Shown piece by piece: positions 11,344-20,688 of a stretch of 64,000 nt of DNA (position 1 is its first letter; each line of letters opens with the position of its first letter). The position numbers were made by a program, and so were the translations under genes. Source of the DNA: Clostridiaceae bacterium HFYG-1003. GTDB lineage: Bacteria; Bacillota; Clostridia; Clostridiales; Clostridiaceae. The notes under the pieces were generated by a model, which was given only the letters and a program-made list of their open reading frames with translations, was not told the origin of the DNA and searched no databases. The DNA is taken from NCBI GenBank assembly GCA_024579835.1, contig CP102060.1, forward strand, positions 2,269,558-2,333,557. The letters run 5' to 3'.

Positions 11344-14300
11344 TTAAAGCTGGCGAATGTTGTGGATGGGGTGATTGCGCAGAACTCGCCGCAGCGGCAG
11401 ATAGTAAATGAAAGTTCCGATTACCAGGAATCCGGTGGTTACCAGCAGGTGATCCAGCCAGGGATAGAGCCATAGCTCTCCCCGCAGCAGCCCGACAAAG
11501 TGGGACCTGACCAGCTCCCACGGATTGCTTTGCACCAGTCGGACAACCAGTACCAGGAGGAAAACGGTGTGAGATAATGCCACAGCTTTCAGACTGTATG
11601 TCATCCCGGTTCGCAGGTAAGCTCGTTTCAGTTTCCTGGAATTGACCCCCAGAGACTGCAGGGTACCGATGGTCAGCCGTTCCGCTTCAATCCGGGCCTT
11701 GCTGATGTTGAGCTGAATCTGCAGAGCCACCAGTCCGATGATAAACGCTACGATCAGCACCATCACGCTGATCCGAAGGGCAGCGTTGAATCGGCTGATT
11801 TTGTCGGCATAAAGATTCTGAACGCGGCCGCCGTATCGATGAGCCACCTGCTGGATTTTGAGATAGGACTCATCGCTGTGATTCTGACCGGTCCAGATTG
11901 AAGTCCGCTGGGTTCCATACAGAGTGGGCACCAGGGTCTGATTGGGCGGCGTGGCCGCCAGCAGTTCAATGTTGCGATTGCTCTGCGTCATCTGGCGGAT
12001 CAGCGACTGGCTGCCCAGAACCACCGGATGCTCGCGATCCTGGCTGAAGGGCCAGATGCCAAACTCCGGGAAACTGGTCAGCAGTTCCGCTACCTGCAGA
12101 TCAAACTGCGAGGGCGGCAGAACATTTCGCATTGTTTCCGTGTTTTCTTCCGACTGAAAAGTCAATCGGACTCTGGCAGGGACACTTCCCTGCCACTGCT
12201 CCATCACCGGAGAATCCCTGAAATCAAAGGACAGGCGAGCCCCGCCGGTCTGCTCCAAAACAGCTCCCGCCAGAGCTTCCGGCCGGACACCGTTCAGTTC
12301 GTCGACCTTTGCTGCAGCGGCTTTCCCCCGCTCCAAAAAGTAGGATGGATACAGAATCACCACCGACCGGCCGCTTTGAAAATCATCGGCCTCCAGCCGG
12401 TTTCCGGTTCTCTCGTTGAGGGTCTCATACAGTGCCGTTCCCGGCTGAATTCCGTAGACATTGACCTTGCGCTGGCCCTCGGTAAAGAAGGTGGGGTACT
12501 GCTCCGTATCGGCCAAAGTTACAAACAGCTCCCCCTTGCGGCTGAGCGGAGTCAGACTGGCCGTCAGGCCATAGAGGGGATCCTTCCCGTCTCCCTGAAC
12601 CGACAGCTGTCCGCTGCTGCGGCCGATCAGATGCTGCAGTTCTGTCACCGCTCCCGTCGCCTTCAGGTCCCGATCAAACTGTGTCAGGTCACGGGAACTG
12701 AGAGCATAGGGGAAGGTCAGATCATAATCCGGCATGCTCACCGCGACGACTTGATCACGGTATTTGGCGAACGCCAGAAAAGACAGAAGCAGACTAAGGA
12801 TTGTCAGCGTAAAGATCACGGTATAGATGATCTGGGTCATGGCGGACTGGCGCCGGGTAAACCGGCGATGATGGGCCAGAACCTGGTTCAGGTTGCGCAG
12901 GGGACGTACCCGTGCTCCCAGAATCCGGCGGACGGATGCTCCGCGTCGGGCGCGGCCCGCCTCGGTTTTTCCCGTCAGGGGGATGGACCGGACTTTGCGC
13001 AGCGGCCCGAGAACACCCAGCATCACGGCCACCAGGCCGCTCAGGATACTGAGAGCCAGGATTCCCGGCTGAATGGTGAACTGGTAGCGCGGCGTTCGAT
13101 CAAGAATACCGCGGGAGGCCAGGTTCGCCAGACCGATGCCCAGGCCCAGCGCCAGGGGCAGCGTCAGCCCCGTCAGAAGAAGCAGTTCCCAGATCAGCAG
13201 CTGCCGGATCTGGCCAATGGTGGCACCCACCGAGCGAAGCAGCCCCAGCTTGCGCAGACGCTTGCCCAGTTGACTCAGGTAAAGCTGGAAAACCCCGAAA
13301 AGCGTAATGAAAAAGATGAATACCAGAATGGATAACGCCAGAATTCCATCGGTGGAGTCTCCCGGCGGATACGCCAGGGTATTGGCGACCACCTTACCGT
13401 CGCTTCCTGCCGGGAGCTTCGCTCCCTCGGCCAGCCGTACGTAGTGGTTCACCGGTACCGCGTAGTTCGGATCCTTTGCCACCTCCGTCTGAAGCAGCCC
13501 CCGCTCAATGAATTTCTCCGAAGCCGCCTGGGTCACCAGTGCGGTCGGCAGCTGAGTCGACGGCCCCTGCCAGGCCGTGCTGATCGTGGCATAGACCCCG
13601 GTAAGTTTCAGGGTACGCCGAATAATATAGGATTTCTTATAGGATAATGACAGACTTCCCGAAAATTCCGGTTTTGCGGCGTCGGGCCGGGTAAGCTGTG
13701 CCAGCAGGTAGTCATTGTAGAGGCTGAGCCGCTCCAGCTTTTGAGTCGGACTGAGATCTTCCTGGTTCGCCAGCAAAGAGAGGTCGACCCAATAGTCAAA
13801 ATTCAACAGCTCCTCATTGGGAATCAACAGCGTATCCTCGAAGTGATCCAATCCCCGGCGGCGTTCCCGGTTGCCCGGCTGTATGTTCATCAACTTGGGA
13901 AGATCCCGCTTCATCAGCTCTGCCATTTCCGCACTGCCCCATGTCTTGCCATACATGTCAGCCATCAGCTGCCGGAATGCTGGATCCGTCCCGGCGAGGA
14001 AATGCTCCATCGCCTTCTCCTGCATCAGTTCCCGCGTCTGCTCCGGCGTTCGATCCGTTTCCAGATCATACAGGAACACCTCGGTATCCGCGATCAGCTC
14101 ATCCCCGATCTTGGGTATTTGCTCAAAGTAACTCAGCTGATTGTTTTCCAGGGCGACTTCATCGGCTTCCGAGGGCAGTCTGCCCTCAATAAGGGATAGC
14201 CCCGCCAACTGACGAAATCCTTCGTCAAAAGATGCCAGCGTCCCGAAATTCGGGGAGTGTCCGATGATCCGGTTGGTGCCCCGCACTGCGGCCGGAATTT

Positions 14301-14511
14301 CAGATAATGGGTCCTCCGCTTGCGCGACACCATAGGCAGCATACTCCCAGGTTCCGTACAGCCGCTGGCGCTGAATTGCCTTAGCCGTCTCGCTGTTGGT
14401 GTAAAACGTGGAGGTCAGGATGGAAAAGACAAAGGACAGAAACAGGACGGACAGGAGCATGAATGAATCTTTTTTACGGCCAAGCAGGCCTTTCCAGGCA
14501 ATCTGAATCAT
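11344..14511 (-). CDS. FtsX/MacB-type ABC transporter permease, very large
   Basis: A 1055-residue permease of the FtsX/MacB superfamily, likely driving extracytoplasmic work or export of lipids, peptides or antibiotics rather than nutrient uptake. An N-terminal membrane helix (about 17-38) is followed by a large extracytoplasmic domain, a block of helices (about 390-510), another helix near 560-590, a second large soluble domain, and a final helix group (about 910-1045). This is the duplicated layout of two FtsX modules in one chain. The start is the ATG at 14509-14511 with GGAGGAAACC, overlapping the lipoprotein stop as ATGA. It belongs to one operon with the ATPase and lipoprotein. Substrate unknown. 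Confidence 0.85.
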   Translation of the reverse strand: MIQIAWKGLLGRKKDSFMLLSVLFLSFVFSILTSTFYTNSETAKAIQRQRLYGTWEYAAYGVAQAEDPLSEIPAAVRGTNRIIGHSPNFGTLASFDEGFRQLAGLSLIEGRLPSEADEVALENNQLSYFEQIPKIGDELIADTEVFLYDLETDRTPEQTRELMQEKAMEHFLAGTDPAFRQLMADMYGKTWGSAEMAELMKRDLPKLMNIQPGNRERRRGLDHFEDTLLIPNEELLNFDYWVDLSLLANQEDLSPTQKLERLSLYNDYLLAQLTRPDAAKPEFSGSLSLSYKKSYIIRRTLKLTGVYATISTAWQGPSTQLPTALVTQAASEKFIERGLLQTEVAKDPNYAVPVNHYVRLAEGAKLPAGSDGKVVANTLAYPPGDSTDGILALSILVFIFFITLFGVFQLYLSQLGKRLRKLGLLRSVGATIGQIRQLLIWELLLLTGLTLPLALGLGIGLANLASRGILDRTPRYQFTIQPGILALSILSGLVAVMLGVLGPLRKVRSIPLTGKTEAGRARRGASVRRILGARVRPLRNLNQVLAHHRRFTRRQSAMTQIIYTVIFTLTILSLLLSFLAFAKYRDQVVAVSMPDYDLTFPYALSSRDLTQFDRDLKATGAVTELQHLIGRSSGQLSVQGDGKDPLYGLTASLTPLSRKGELFVTLADTEQYPTFFTEGQRKVNVYGIQPGTALYETLNERTGNRLEADDFQSGRSVVILYPSYFLERGKAAAAKVDELNGVRPEALAGAVLEQTGGARLSFDFRDSPVMEQWQGSVPARVRLTFQSEENTETMRNVLPPSQFDLQVAELLTSFPEFGIWPFSQDREHPVVLGSQSLIRQMTQSNRNIELLAATPPNQTLVPTLYGTQRTSIWTGQNHSDESYLKIQQVAHRYGGRVQNLYADKISRFNAALRISVMVLIVAFIIGLVALQIQLNISKARIEAERLTIGTLQSLGVNSRKLKRAYLRTGMTYSLKAVALSHTVFLLVLVVRLVQSNPWELVRSHFVGLLRGELWLYPWLDHLLVTTGFLVIGTFIYYLPLRRVLRNHPIHNIRQL

Positions 14512-15707
14512 GGTTTCCTCCAATCAAAATCCGGCTTCAGCTGAACATCCATTGAAAGAGCCGAACTCATAAAACTGTTGGCCGCTTCCGCCCGCACCAT
14601 GGCCCGGATCTGGTCAACCTCCGCCTGGGCATAGCCCCAGGTCTGTGCCAGCTGCTCCGCCCCGGCCTGATCAATCCGTTCCCAGGTGTTCTTGATCGGC
14701 TTTGACCAATCCGGATCCGATGACTTCTTTGTCAGTATAAAATGGGTGATCACAGACTGCCATTCCGACTTGCCCGCCATTCGAACCTCACCCTGATCCT
14801 CCGTCGGGGCAGTCAGGGCCTGCTCGAACACCAGCTGATGGGACAGATCGCCCTCCTGATATTCCAGCCATCTGGTGGAATGGCCAATGATCATTCCCGG
14901 TTCGTCATAGGGCAGCTCCAGGCGAGGAGCCTGCGGCTGTTCCACCGGATCCGGAATTTCCTGTTCCGGTCGGAACTCATACAGCAGCACCTGCATCAGA
15001 CCTTTTAACTGAGTTGCCTGAGAGTCATTAAGCAGCGCATAGCTGAATCGTTCCTGCCGCGGATTTTCATAATGGATCAAATTGTCTTCATCCAGGATCA
15101 GGCTGCCCAGAGGCACTCCCTCCGCGCTGGTCAGATTCACATCAAACAACGCCTGACGAACCTTGGTATCTTTGGGTTCGCGCAGCAGGGTCAGCATCCG
15201 CAGATCCTGAAACAGCCGTTCCGGGGGGCCTTTGCGCTCCTGGCGGACAACATGGGTAAAGGACATGCCGGGCCGGTCTCCGAACAGCCCGCTCACCTGA
15301 ATCGAGCACCCCTCCGCGTCCTGGGGAAACAGCTCCGCGGGAAGCTGATCTTCCCCGGTGCGAGTTCCGTGAACCACCTGAACCGCGTTGACGGCACCGG
15401 CAAACCCCTTGAGCGAATTTTCAATGGTGGACTGAAGCTGCCCCAGGTCGCTGAATGATTCGACGATGACGGTTTCTCCGTCCAGCCGGGTTCGGAAAAC
15501 CTGACGGGAGGAACGCAGTCCTTCAATCCTCCGCATGACCTGATCGGGCGCCAGCGTTTCGCTTGACTGCTTCGACCGTTCCAGCCGCGCCAGCTTCAGT
15601 TGTTCCAGCCGCCGTCCGTCATTGGGATCCAGGGTCTGGATGTAAGTGCAGCCGGTGAAGAGCACCCCGCACAGCAAAATACCTGTCAGCCGAAGTGTTC
15701 TATTCAT
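14508..15707 (-). CDS. Lipoprotein of the MacB-like ABC operon
   Basis: A 399-residue exported protein with a lipoprotein signal peptide: [20 protein letters not shown], with lipobox LFTGC and Cys at residue 20. I recognise no family in the remaining soluble part. I chose the ATG at 15705-15707, which overlaps the end of the ATPase gene by 8 bases, over an upstream extension that lacks a signal peptide. Gene order ATPase-lipoprotein-permease with overlapping stops and starts suggests tight translational coupling and a surface accessory role, perhaps as a substrate-capture or adaptor protein for the transporter. Confidence 0.75.
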   Translation of the reverse strand: MNRTLRLTGILLCGVLFTGCTYIQTLDPNDGRRLEQLKLARLERSKQSSETLAPDQVMRRIEGLRSSRQVFRTRLDGETVIVESFSDLGQLQSTIENSLKGFAGAVNAVQVVHGTRTGEDQLPAELFPQDAEGCSIQVSGLFGDRPGMSFTHVVRQERKGPPERLFQDLRMLTLLREPKDTKVRQALFDVNLTSAEGVPLGSLILDEDNLIHYENPRQERFSYALLNDSQATQLKGLMQVLLYEFRPEQEIPDPVEQPQAPRLELPYDEPGMIIGHSTRWLEYQEGDLSHQLVFEQALTAPTEDQGEVRMAGKSEWQSVITHFILTKKSSDPDWSKPIKNTWERIDQAGAEQLAQTWGYAQAEVDQIRAMVRAEAANSFMSSALSMDVQLKPDFDWRKP

Positions 15708-16392
15708 TGCCGGCCTCCGGCAGAGGCGACGGGTCGACGCGGCCGTCACGGATCCGGATGATGCGATCCGCCCTGCGGGCAATGGACAAATCATGAGTGA
15801 CGATGATGGTGGTCTGATTCAGTTCCCGGTTGAGTCGCCCCAGAAGCTCCATGACATCATTGCCTGTTTTTTCATCCAGGTTACCGGTGGGTTCATCGGC
15901 CAGAATAATGGCTGGTTTGGTAATCAAAGCCCGGGCAATGGCTACCCGCTGAACCTGTCCGCCGGAGAGCTCATCCGGGTAATACTTCAATTTCCCGCGG
16001 ATATCCAGCAAATCCACAATGCGTGAAAAATGATCGGGATCGGCAGTCTGGCCATCCAGAATCAACGGCATCAGAATATTGTCACTGACCGTATACTCCG
16101 GCAGCAGATTAAACGACTGAAACACAAAGCCAACCTGCCGCCGGCGCAGGTGAGACAGCTCCTCATCCGATTTGTCCTCGATCGACTCTCCCGCAATAAA
16201 CACGGTTCCCTCACTGGGCCGGTCCAGCGCTCCCAGCAGATGGAGCAGGGTTGATTTCCCTGAACCGGATTTGCCGATGATCGAGACCATCTCCCCTTCC
16301 TCAATGGCCAGATCCACTCCCTTCAGAGCCTCCACCGCCAAATCGCCTTTGCCGTATGTTTTTTTCAGACCTTCTGTTTTTACGATTGCCAT
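15700..16392 (-). CDS. ABC transporter ATP-binding protein (MacB/LolD-like)
   Basis: A 230-residue ATPase of the LolD/MacB class. Walker A is GKSGSGKST (about 37-45), the Q-loop follows at [13 protein letters not shown], the signature is [15 protein letters not shown] (about 140-154), Walker B is [12 protein letters not shown] and the H-loop is VTHD. This class pairs with FtsX-like permeases, as here with the 1055-residue partner. It is the first gene of the operon. No two-component system is adjacent, unlike in bacitracin-resistance BceAB loci. Confidence 0.92.
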   Translation of the reverse strand: MAIVKTEGLKKTYGKGDLAVEALKGVDLAIEEGEMVSIIGKSGSGKSTLLHLLGALDRPSEGTVFIAGESIEDKSDEELSHLRRRQVGFVFQSFNLLPEYTVSDNILMPLILDGQTADPDHFSRIVDLLDIRGKLKYYPDELSGGQVQRVAIARALITKPAIILADEPTGNLDEKTGNDVMELLGRLNRELNQTTIIVTHDLSIARRADRIIRIRDGRVDPSPLPEAGNE

Positions 16393-16763
16393 CTTCCTCT
16401 TCCCCCTTGTCTCAGGTCTGACTGCTCAGGCACAAACCATAAGTCAGACCGGATTTTCCGCCCGCAGATCCGGTCATTCGACCGCAGGCAAATATTGTAA
16501 CATTATAACTATCTATACGAAATGAATCTGAAAACGATATTAAAAAGCCGTGAACACGCCACTGCCTGACCAGGCGTTCAAACAAGAACGCTTATCCGGG
16601 AAGATGAAAACAGAGGCTGGCCCAATCAGAATTGAAATTTTCAATCACAAAAATGTTTAATGATCTTCTGATAATCGGTTCATGATGACAAAATAATCAT
16701 TCGCACCCAGTCCCCCGGAACAATACGGTATGATAGACTCAAACGACTGAAGGAGGTGCCACG
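16393..16763. other. Intergenic region between divergent genes
   Basis: A 371-base gap. On the minus strand a TATAAT hexamer (16502-16507) could be the -10 of the ABC operon; no strong -35 is seen. A short palindrome, ATTGAAA-T-TTTCAAT (16631-16645), could be an operator for the plus-strand genes. I see no coding sequence. Confidence 0.4.
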
Positions 16764-16841
16764 ATGAACAATAAGAAGCTTCTCTTCTTTTTGGGTCTGC
16801 TGACCGGTTTTATTCTGTCTCATCTCTTCCGCAGCTTCTGA
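16764..16841 (+). CDS. 25-residue hydrophobic peptide
   Basis: A tiny gene encoding MNNKKLLFFLGLLTGFILSHL followed by FRSF. It has three basic or polar residues, then a single hydrophobic helix, then a short polar end: the shape of a small membrane peptide. AGGAGGTG (16751-16758) sits 5 bases before the ATG, an ideal ribosome binding site, which is why I regard it as real. A TATGAT hexamer (about 16729-16734) could be a -10. Function unknown; regulator of a membrane partner or toxin-like peptide are both possible. Confidence 0.6.
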   Translation: MNNKKLLFFLGLLTGFILSHLFRSF

Positions 16842-16954
16842 TCCTTATGACCGCCAACTCTACGACAAATCGCGTACCAGGAAATCATTCAAAGTCACCG
16901 GAAGGAAAGAAATTATGCCGTTTGCAGCCAGTTCAGGAAAAGAGGAAAATCATT

Positions 16955-17290
16955 ATGGATAAAGCCTATAAAGTTGAGATCATCAAATCATTTTTCGAGA
17001 AAAAATATCACGACAGAATCTTCTATGAACTGGCCAGCAGGAAAAAGCGAAAACACGGAATTGGCAGACTGTCGCATCAGTTCGAAACGCTCTTAGACAA
17101 ACGGTTCATGCGTGAGGTTAAAAAAACAAGCCCCGAAGAAATACTGGATCTGTTAAGGAAAGCAGGCGTCGACGAACTTTGCTATGTGATTTCCTTCCAT
17201 CAGGATGCAGATGGAAAATGTATGCCGCTGGAGGAAGGAATCCATTCCGTGTTTTATGCTGGAATGCCTTCCTTGGTCATCTGCAATTGA
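16955..17290 (+). CDS. Conserved-looking small protein of unknown function
   Basis: A 111-residue soluble, basic protein starting MDKAYKVEIIKSFFEKKYHD. I placed the start at the ATG of 16955-16957, which is preceded by AGAGGAAAAT; an upstream in-frame ATG at 16847 lacks a ribosome binding site and would add low-complexity residues. The sequence looks like a compact alpha/beta domain with a C-terminal strand-rich segment. No family recognised. It follows the 25-residue peptide gene and precedes the HEAT-repeat gene. Confidence 0.6.
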   Translation: MDKAYKVEIIKSFFEKKYHDRIFYELASRKKRKHGIGRLSHQFETLLDKRFMREVKKTSPEEILDLLRKAGVDELCYVISFHQDADGKCMPLEEGIHSVFYAGMPSLVICN

Positions 17291-17609
17291 AAGCTGGCTT
17301 ATTATGAAGGGGAACAATGCTATGGCCCTCCGCCACGGTACTTACTAATAAATGATTTGTTTTCTGCCAAAAACCAACCATCTTAGATTGTCCTGGTGAT
17401 TTACTCTGATCTGCATGCCTGATTCCTGTGAAAGAAAATCACGGATGCCATTGCGGCCGTGCGATTCATTCACTGCTTCAACATCCTTTTTGCTGCTTCA
17501 ACATCCTATTTGCTGTTTCAACCGTTCACAATGGCGGCATCGGCAATCGGAGGGATTCAACTATAAAGTGGCGCGGTCACCAGCCGACTGATCACGGAGG
17601 TAAAATGAA
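17291..17609. other. Intergenic region with short direct repeats
   Basis: A gap of 319 bases. Near 17466-17520 an imperfect unit of about 18 bases, TGCTTCAACATCCTTTT, repeats three times. No gene or clear promoter is visible; the HEAT-repeat gene has its own ribosome binding site at the end of the gap. Confidence 0.5.
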
Positions 17610-18296
17610 ATGATTTCAAATCAGAAAAATGAAATGACTTCAAACGAGAAAAATGATTTCTTAGATCATCTGGAACAGCAGCCAGCACTTGGAGCGAACG
17701 ATTTTGCACGGCTCCGTATTCTGGCCAAAGACTCCGATTCGTACATCCGGGGCAGACTTCCTTTCGTTTTGATGAATGCAGTCACTGAAGAATCATTGTC
17801 CCTGTTGATGACTCTGGCTGCCGATCCGGATCCTCTGGTTCGTACGGAAGCCTATGACTCGATGTCCGAGTTCCCCTTTCAGCAGGCGGTTGATCTCCTG
17901 TATGAAGCCGCAACAAAGGACCCGGATAGTCTGGCCAGATCCTATGCCATTATCTCCTGGGCTGAATTGACCCGGTGGCTGAATCAGCTAACAGCCGACA
18001 TAATTGAATGTGCTGACAACCAAAAAAACTGTGAAAAAAGCAAACGCTGCCTTCTAAGCTGGATCTACGCCCTTTCACTCTTTAAAAGTCACGGCATTAC
18101 AGAACTGTTGACGTTCCTGAAAGACAAGGAGGATCACCTGAGAAGGACAGCTCTGTCTTATCTAAGCGATCTGCTCGATGAAAGTAACTGTGAAGAAATA
18201 GGACAAGGTGTCAGGGCTCTCCTGGAAGAAGAAACAGTCCTTCCCGTTCGTACCCAAGGTGAAAAATTACTTCAATCCATACAGCAGCTCCGATAA
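17610..18296 (+). CDS. HEAT-repeat-like protein
   Basis: A 228-residue, all-helical protein with tandem helix pairs of the HEAT/Armadillo type, for instance DPDPLVRTEAYDSMSEFPFQ (about 70-90) and KEDHLRRTALSYLSDLL. Such scaffolds bind proteins or nucleic acids; no catalytic residues are seen. The ATG at 17610 is preceded at 9 bases by CGGAGG. The first 20 residues are polar and repetitive. It stands alone on the plus strand before the riboflavin operon terminator. Specific role unknown. Confidence 0.65.
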   Translation: MISNQKNEMTSNEKNDFLDHLEQQPALGANDFARLRILAKDSDSYIRGRLPFVLMNAVTEESLSLLMTLAADPDPLVRTEAYDSMSEFPFQQAVDLLYEAATKDPDSLARSYAIISWAELTRWLNQLTADIIECADNQKNCEKSKRCLLSWIYALSLFKSHGITELLTFLKDKEDHLRRTALSYLSDLLDESNCEEIGQGVRALLEEETVLPVRTQGEKLLQSIQQLR

Positions 18297-18355
18297 ACCG
18301 GGGCTTGCGATGGCAGATACCATGAATCCCAGACTCAAAAAAAAAGAAAAAACCG

Positions 18356-18407
18356 AATGCTCCCGGAGAAAGCGCGCTTTGCACAGCACGGTCTCTCCGG
18401 GAGCATT
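18356..18407 (-). terminator. Terminator of the riboflavin operon
   Basis: A 14-bp perfect stem (AATGCTCCCGGAGA at 18356-18369 and its complement at 18394-18407) is followed on the minus strand by a T-rich run. It may also stop plus-strand transcription from the HEAT gene. Confidence 0.85.
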
Positions 18408-18482
18408 TCTGTTAAACAATGAGGTACCGTCCGATGAGGGCAATGCTGATCCGGTTTGTACCACTATTTACCTGTTTATGCC

Positions 18483-18956
18483 TTAGTTTGTCTGAAACGA
18501 CTGAATGAGATTGACCATCTCGATGGCAGAAACGGCAGCATCAAAGCCTTTGTTGCCTGCCTTGGTTCCGGCGCGCTCAATCGCCTGTTCCAAATTGTCC
18601 GTAGTCAGAACCCCAAACATAACCGGGATCTGGCTTTCCAAAGAAACAGCAGCGATGCCCTTGGCTACTTCAGCAGATACATGGTCAAAGTGCGGAGTAG
18701 CGCCCCGAATCACGGCTCCCAGGCAGATGACCGCATCGTACCGGCCGGATTCCGCCATATGTTTTGCCATTAACGGGATCTCATAGGCTCCCGGAACCCA
18801 GAGCATCTCGATATCATCCTCTGCCGCCCCGTGCCGGCGCAGTGCATCCAGCGCTCCCTCAAGCAGCTTCCCGCCGATAAACTCATTAAACCGGGCTGTC
18901 ACGATGCCAAATGTAAAACCCTGTGCCGTCAGTTTTCCTTCAAATACTTTCATCAT
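18483..18956 (-). CDS. ribH: 6,7-dimethyl-8-ribityllumazine synthase
   Basis: A 157-residue lumazine synthase that condenses a dihydroxybutanone phosphate with the ribitylamino pyrimidine in the penultimate step of riboflavin synthesis. The family motifs are visible: [13 protein letters not shown] near the N-terminus, [12 protein letters not shown] (about 55-66) and [16 protein letters not shown] (about 79-94, including the catalytic His). It starts at either of two adjacent ATGs after GGAGG. Last gene of ribD-ribE-ribBA-ribH. Confidence 0.96.
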   Translation of the reverse strand: MMKVFEGKLTAQGFTFGIVTARFNEFIGGKLLEGALDALRRHGAAEDDIEMLWVPGAYEIPLMAKHMAESGRYDAVICLGAVIRGATPHFDHVSAEVAKGIAAVSLESQIPVMFGVLTTDNLEQAIERAGTKAGNKGFDAAVSAIEMVNLIQSFQTN

Positions 18957-19088
18957 AATCCTCCGTTGCCTTAATCCGGCTAATTTTTTCTATTCCAATG
19001 ATCGATCTGACTCGATTGGGCTTGCTGCCCAAATGCTGGGTTCAAGTCACCTCAGTTCTTCCTGGTTCTGAACCTGCGGGCTGATCAG

Positions 19089-20339
19089 CTACACCGCGTT
19101 CTGTGGCTGAGTCTGGCCTTCAGCCGGATTTACGCCTTCTTCCAGGTGGAGCAAATGTCCCATCTTCTGCTGCTTGGTCAGCAGGTAATTGAGATTGCGC
19201 TCATTGTGATTCATTTCGATGGGTTCACGGCTGTCGATGGTCAGACCAAACCCGGACAGGCCGGCAATTTTCTTCGGGTTGTTGGTAAGCAGGCGGATGC
19301 GGCGCACGCCGAGCTCCCGCAGAATCTGAGCCCCGATCCCATAGTCGCGCAAATCTTCCGGAAAGCCCAATGCCAGGTTGGCTTCCACCGTATCCATGCC
19401 CCAATCCTGCAGCTCATAAGCCCGGATCTTGTTGAGCAGGCCAATGCCCCGCCCTTCCTGGCGCATATAGAGCAGGACACCTCGTCCCTCCTGCTCGATG
19501 CGCTTCATTGCATTGGCCAGCTGATCGCCGCAATCGCAGCGCAGCGAGCCAAACGCATCACCGGTCAGACATTCCGAGTGCACTCGAACCAGAACAGGTT
19601 CCTCTCCGGCGACATCGCCCTTAATCAGGGCTACATGATGCTCTCCGCTTGTCCGGTCCAAAAAGCCTGCCATTCTGAATTCACCGTGTTTTGTCGGAAG
19701 ATTCGCCTCACTGACCTTTTCAACCATCACTTCATGGTCCCGGCGGTAGGCAATCAGATCCGCAATGGTAATGATCATCAGCCCATGCTTCTCCACGAAC
19801 TCCATCAGCTGGGGCACCCGCGCCATGGTTCCGTCCTCATTCATGATCTCACAGATCACACCGGCTGAGCTCAAGCCGGCCATCCTGGCCAGGTCTACGG
19901 CGGCTTCGGTATGTCCGGCACGGGTCAGCACCCCGCCTGCTTTCGCCCGCAGGGGAAACATGTGACCCGGCTGTTTGAAGTCCTCCGGTTTCGCATTCGA
20001 ATCCAGCAGCCGCGCCACCGTCAACGCCCGCTCCCCGGCCGAAATCCCCGTTGTTGTTTCCATGGCATCCACCGAGACCGAAAAAGCAGTCTGATGAGAG
20101 TCTGTATTCACATTGACCATGGTTGGAATTCCCAGCTCCAGCAGTCGCTCCTCCGTCATGGGCATGCAGATTAGTCCTCGGCCATGCTGCGCCATGAAAT
20201 TGATCGCCTGTGGCGTCACTTTCTCCGCAGCCATTAATAAATCGCCCTCATTCTCCCGATCCTCGTCATCCACCGCAACGATAATCCGTCCGTTTCTGAG
20301 TTCTTCCAATGCTTCTTCAATCGTGTTGAATCGCTTCAT
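19089..20339 (-). CDS. ribBA: Bifunctional DHBP synthase / GTP cyclohydrolase II
   Basis: A 416-residue fusion supplying both precursors of riboflavin. The N-terminal half (1 to about 200) is 3,4-dihydroxy-2-butanone 4-phosphate synthase, with the acidic motif [11 protein letters not shown] near residue 24. The C-terminal half is GTP cyclohydrolase II, with the zinc site [15 protein letters not shown] (about 257-271) and the RQEGRGIGL motif. The ATG is preceded by GAGGGGGAG. The length is normal for RibBA. Third gene of the operon. Confidence 0.97.
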   Translation of the reverse strand: MKRFNTIEEALEELRNGRIIVAVDDEDRENEGDLLMAAEKVTPQAINFMAQHGRGLICMPMTEERLLELGIPTMVNVNTDSHQTAFSVSVDAMETTTGISAGERALTVARLLDSNAKPEDFKQPGHMFPLRAKAGGVLTRAGHTEAAVDLARMAGLSSAGVICEIMNEDGTMARVPQLMEFVEKHGLMIITIADLIAYRRDHEVMVEKVSEANLPTKHGEFRMAGFLDRTSGEHHVALIKGDVAGEEPVLVRVHSECLTGDAFGSLRCDCGDQLANAMKRIEQEGRGVLLYMRQEGRGIGLLNKIRAYELQDWGMDTVEANLALGFPEDLRDYGIGAQILRELGVRRIRLLTNNPKKIAGLSGFGLTIDSREPIEMNHNERNLNYLLTKQQKMGHLLHLEEGVNPAEGQTQPQNAV

Positions 20340-20688
20340 ATTTTCTCCCCCTCGTTTGTTTCAGGCTGTCAGCCTGCTCTATCATAAAATTGTTTCAGGA
20401 TCTGCCGATCCATTCATCTTTCGTTGAATCATCCATATCTGTCTGTTTGGGTTAAGGCATTTCAGGATCACCGTTTGGGATCCTATTAAGTCTCTATCAA
20501 CTGCTCGACCGCTTCTGCATTCGATTAGAATCTCTTTTCGAATCTCTTCTCGAATCTCTTCTCTATCTCTTTTATTTCTCTTTTCGATTCTTTCTGCAAA
20601 GAGATCACGTGTTACGGTCCGATCGGTAACAACTATCTTTTGGATTCAATCTGTGAGTGAAATCATCAGTAATTCTGGTGGCCGGCAG
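20340..20688 (-). other. Gap between ribE and ribBA with 12-bp repeats
   Basis: A 349-base gap inside an otherwise compact operon. Three to four copies of a 12-base unit (AATCTCTTTTCG and variants, 20528-20563) form a pyrimidine/purine-skewed stretch. I see no gene or convincing promoter; the gap could hold an RNA-processing or internal promoter site for ribBA-ribH. Confidence 0.5.

Noticed and set aside
12028-13335. A 435-codon plus-strand frame
   Set aside because: Antisense to the large FtsX-type permease, whose frame, start and overlaps are well supported.
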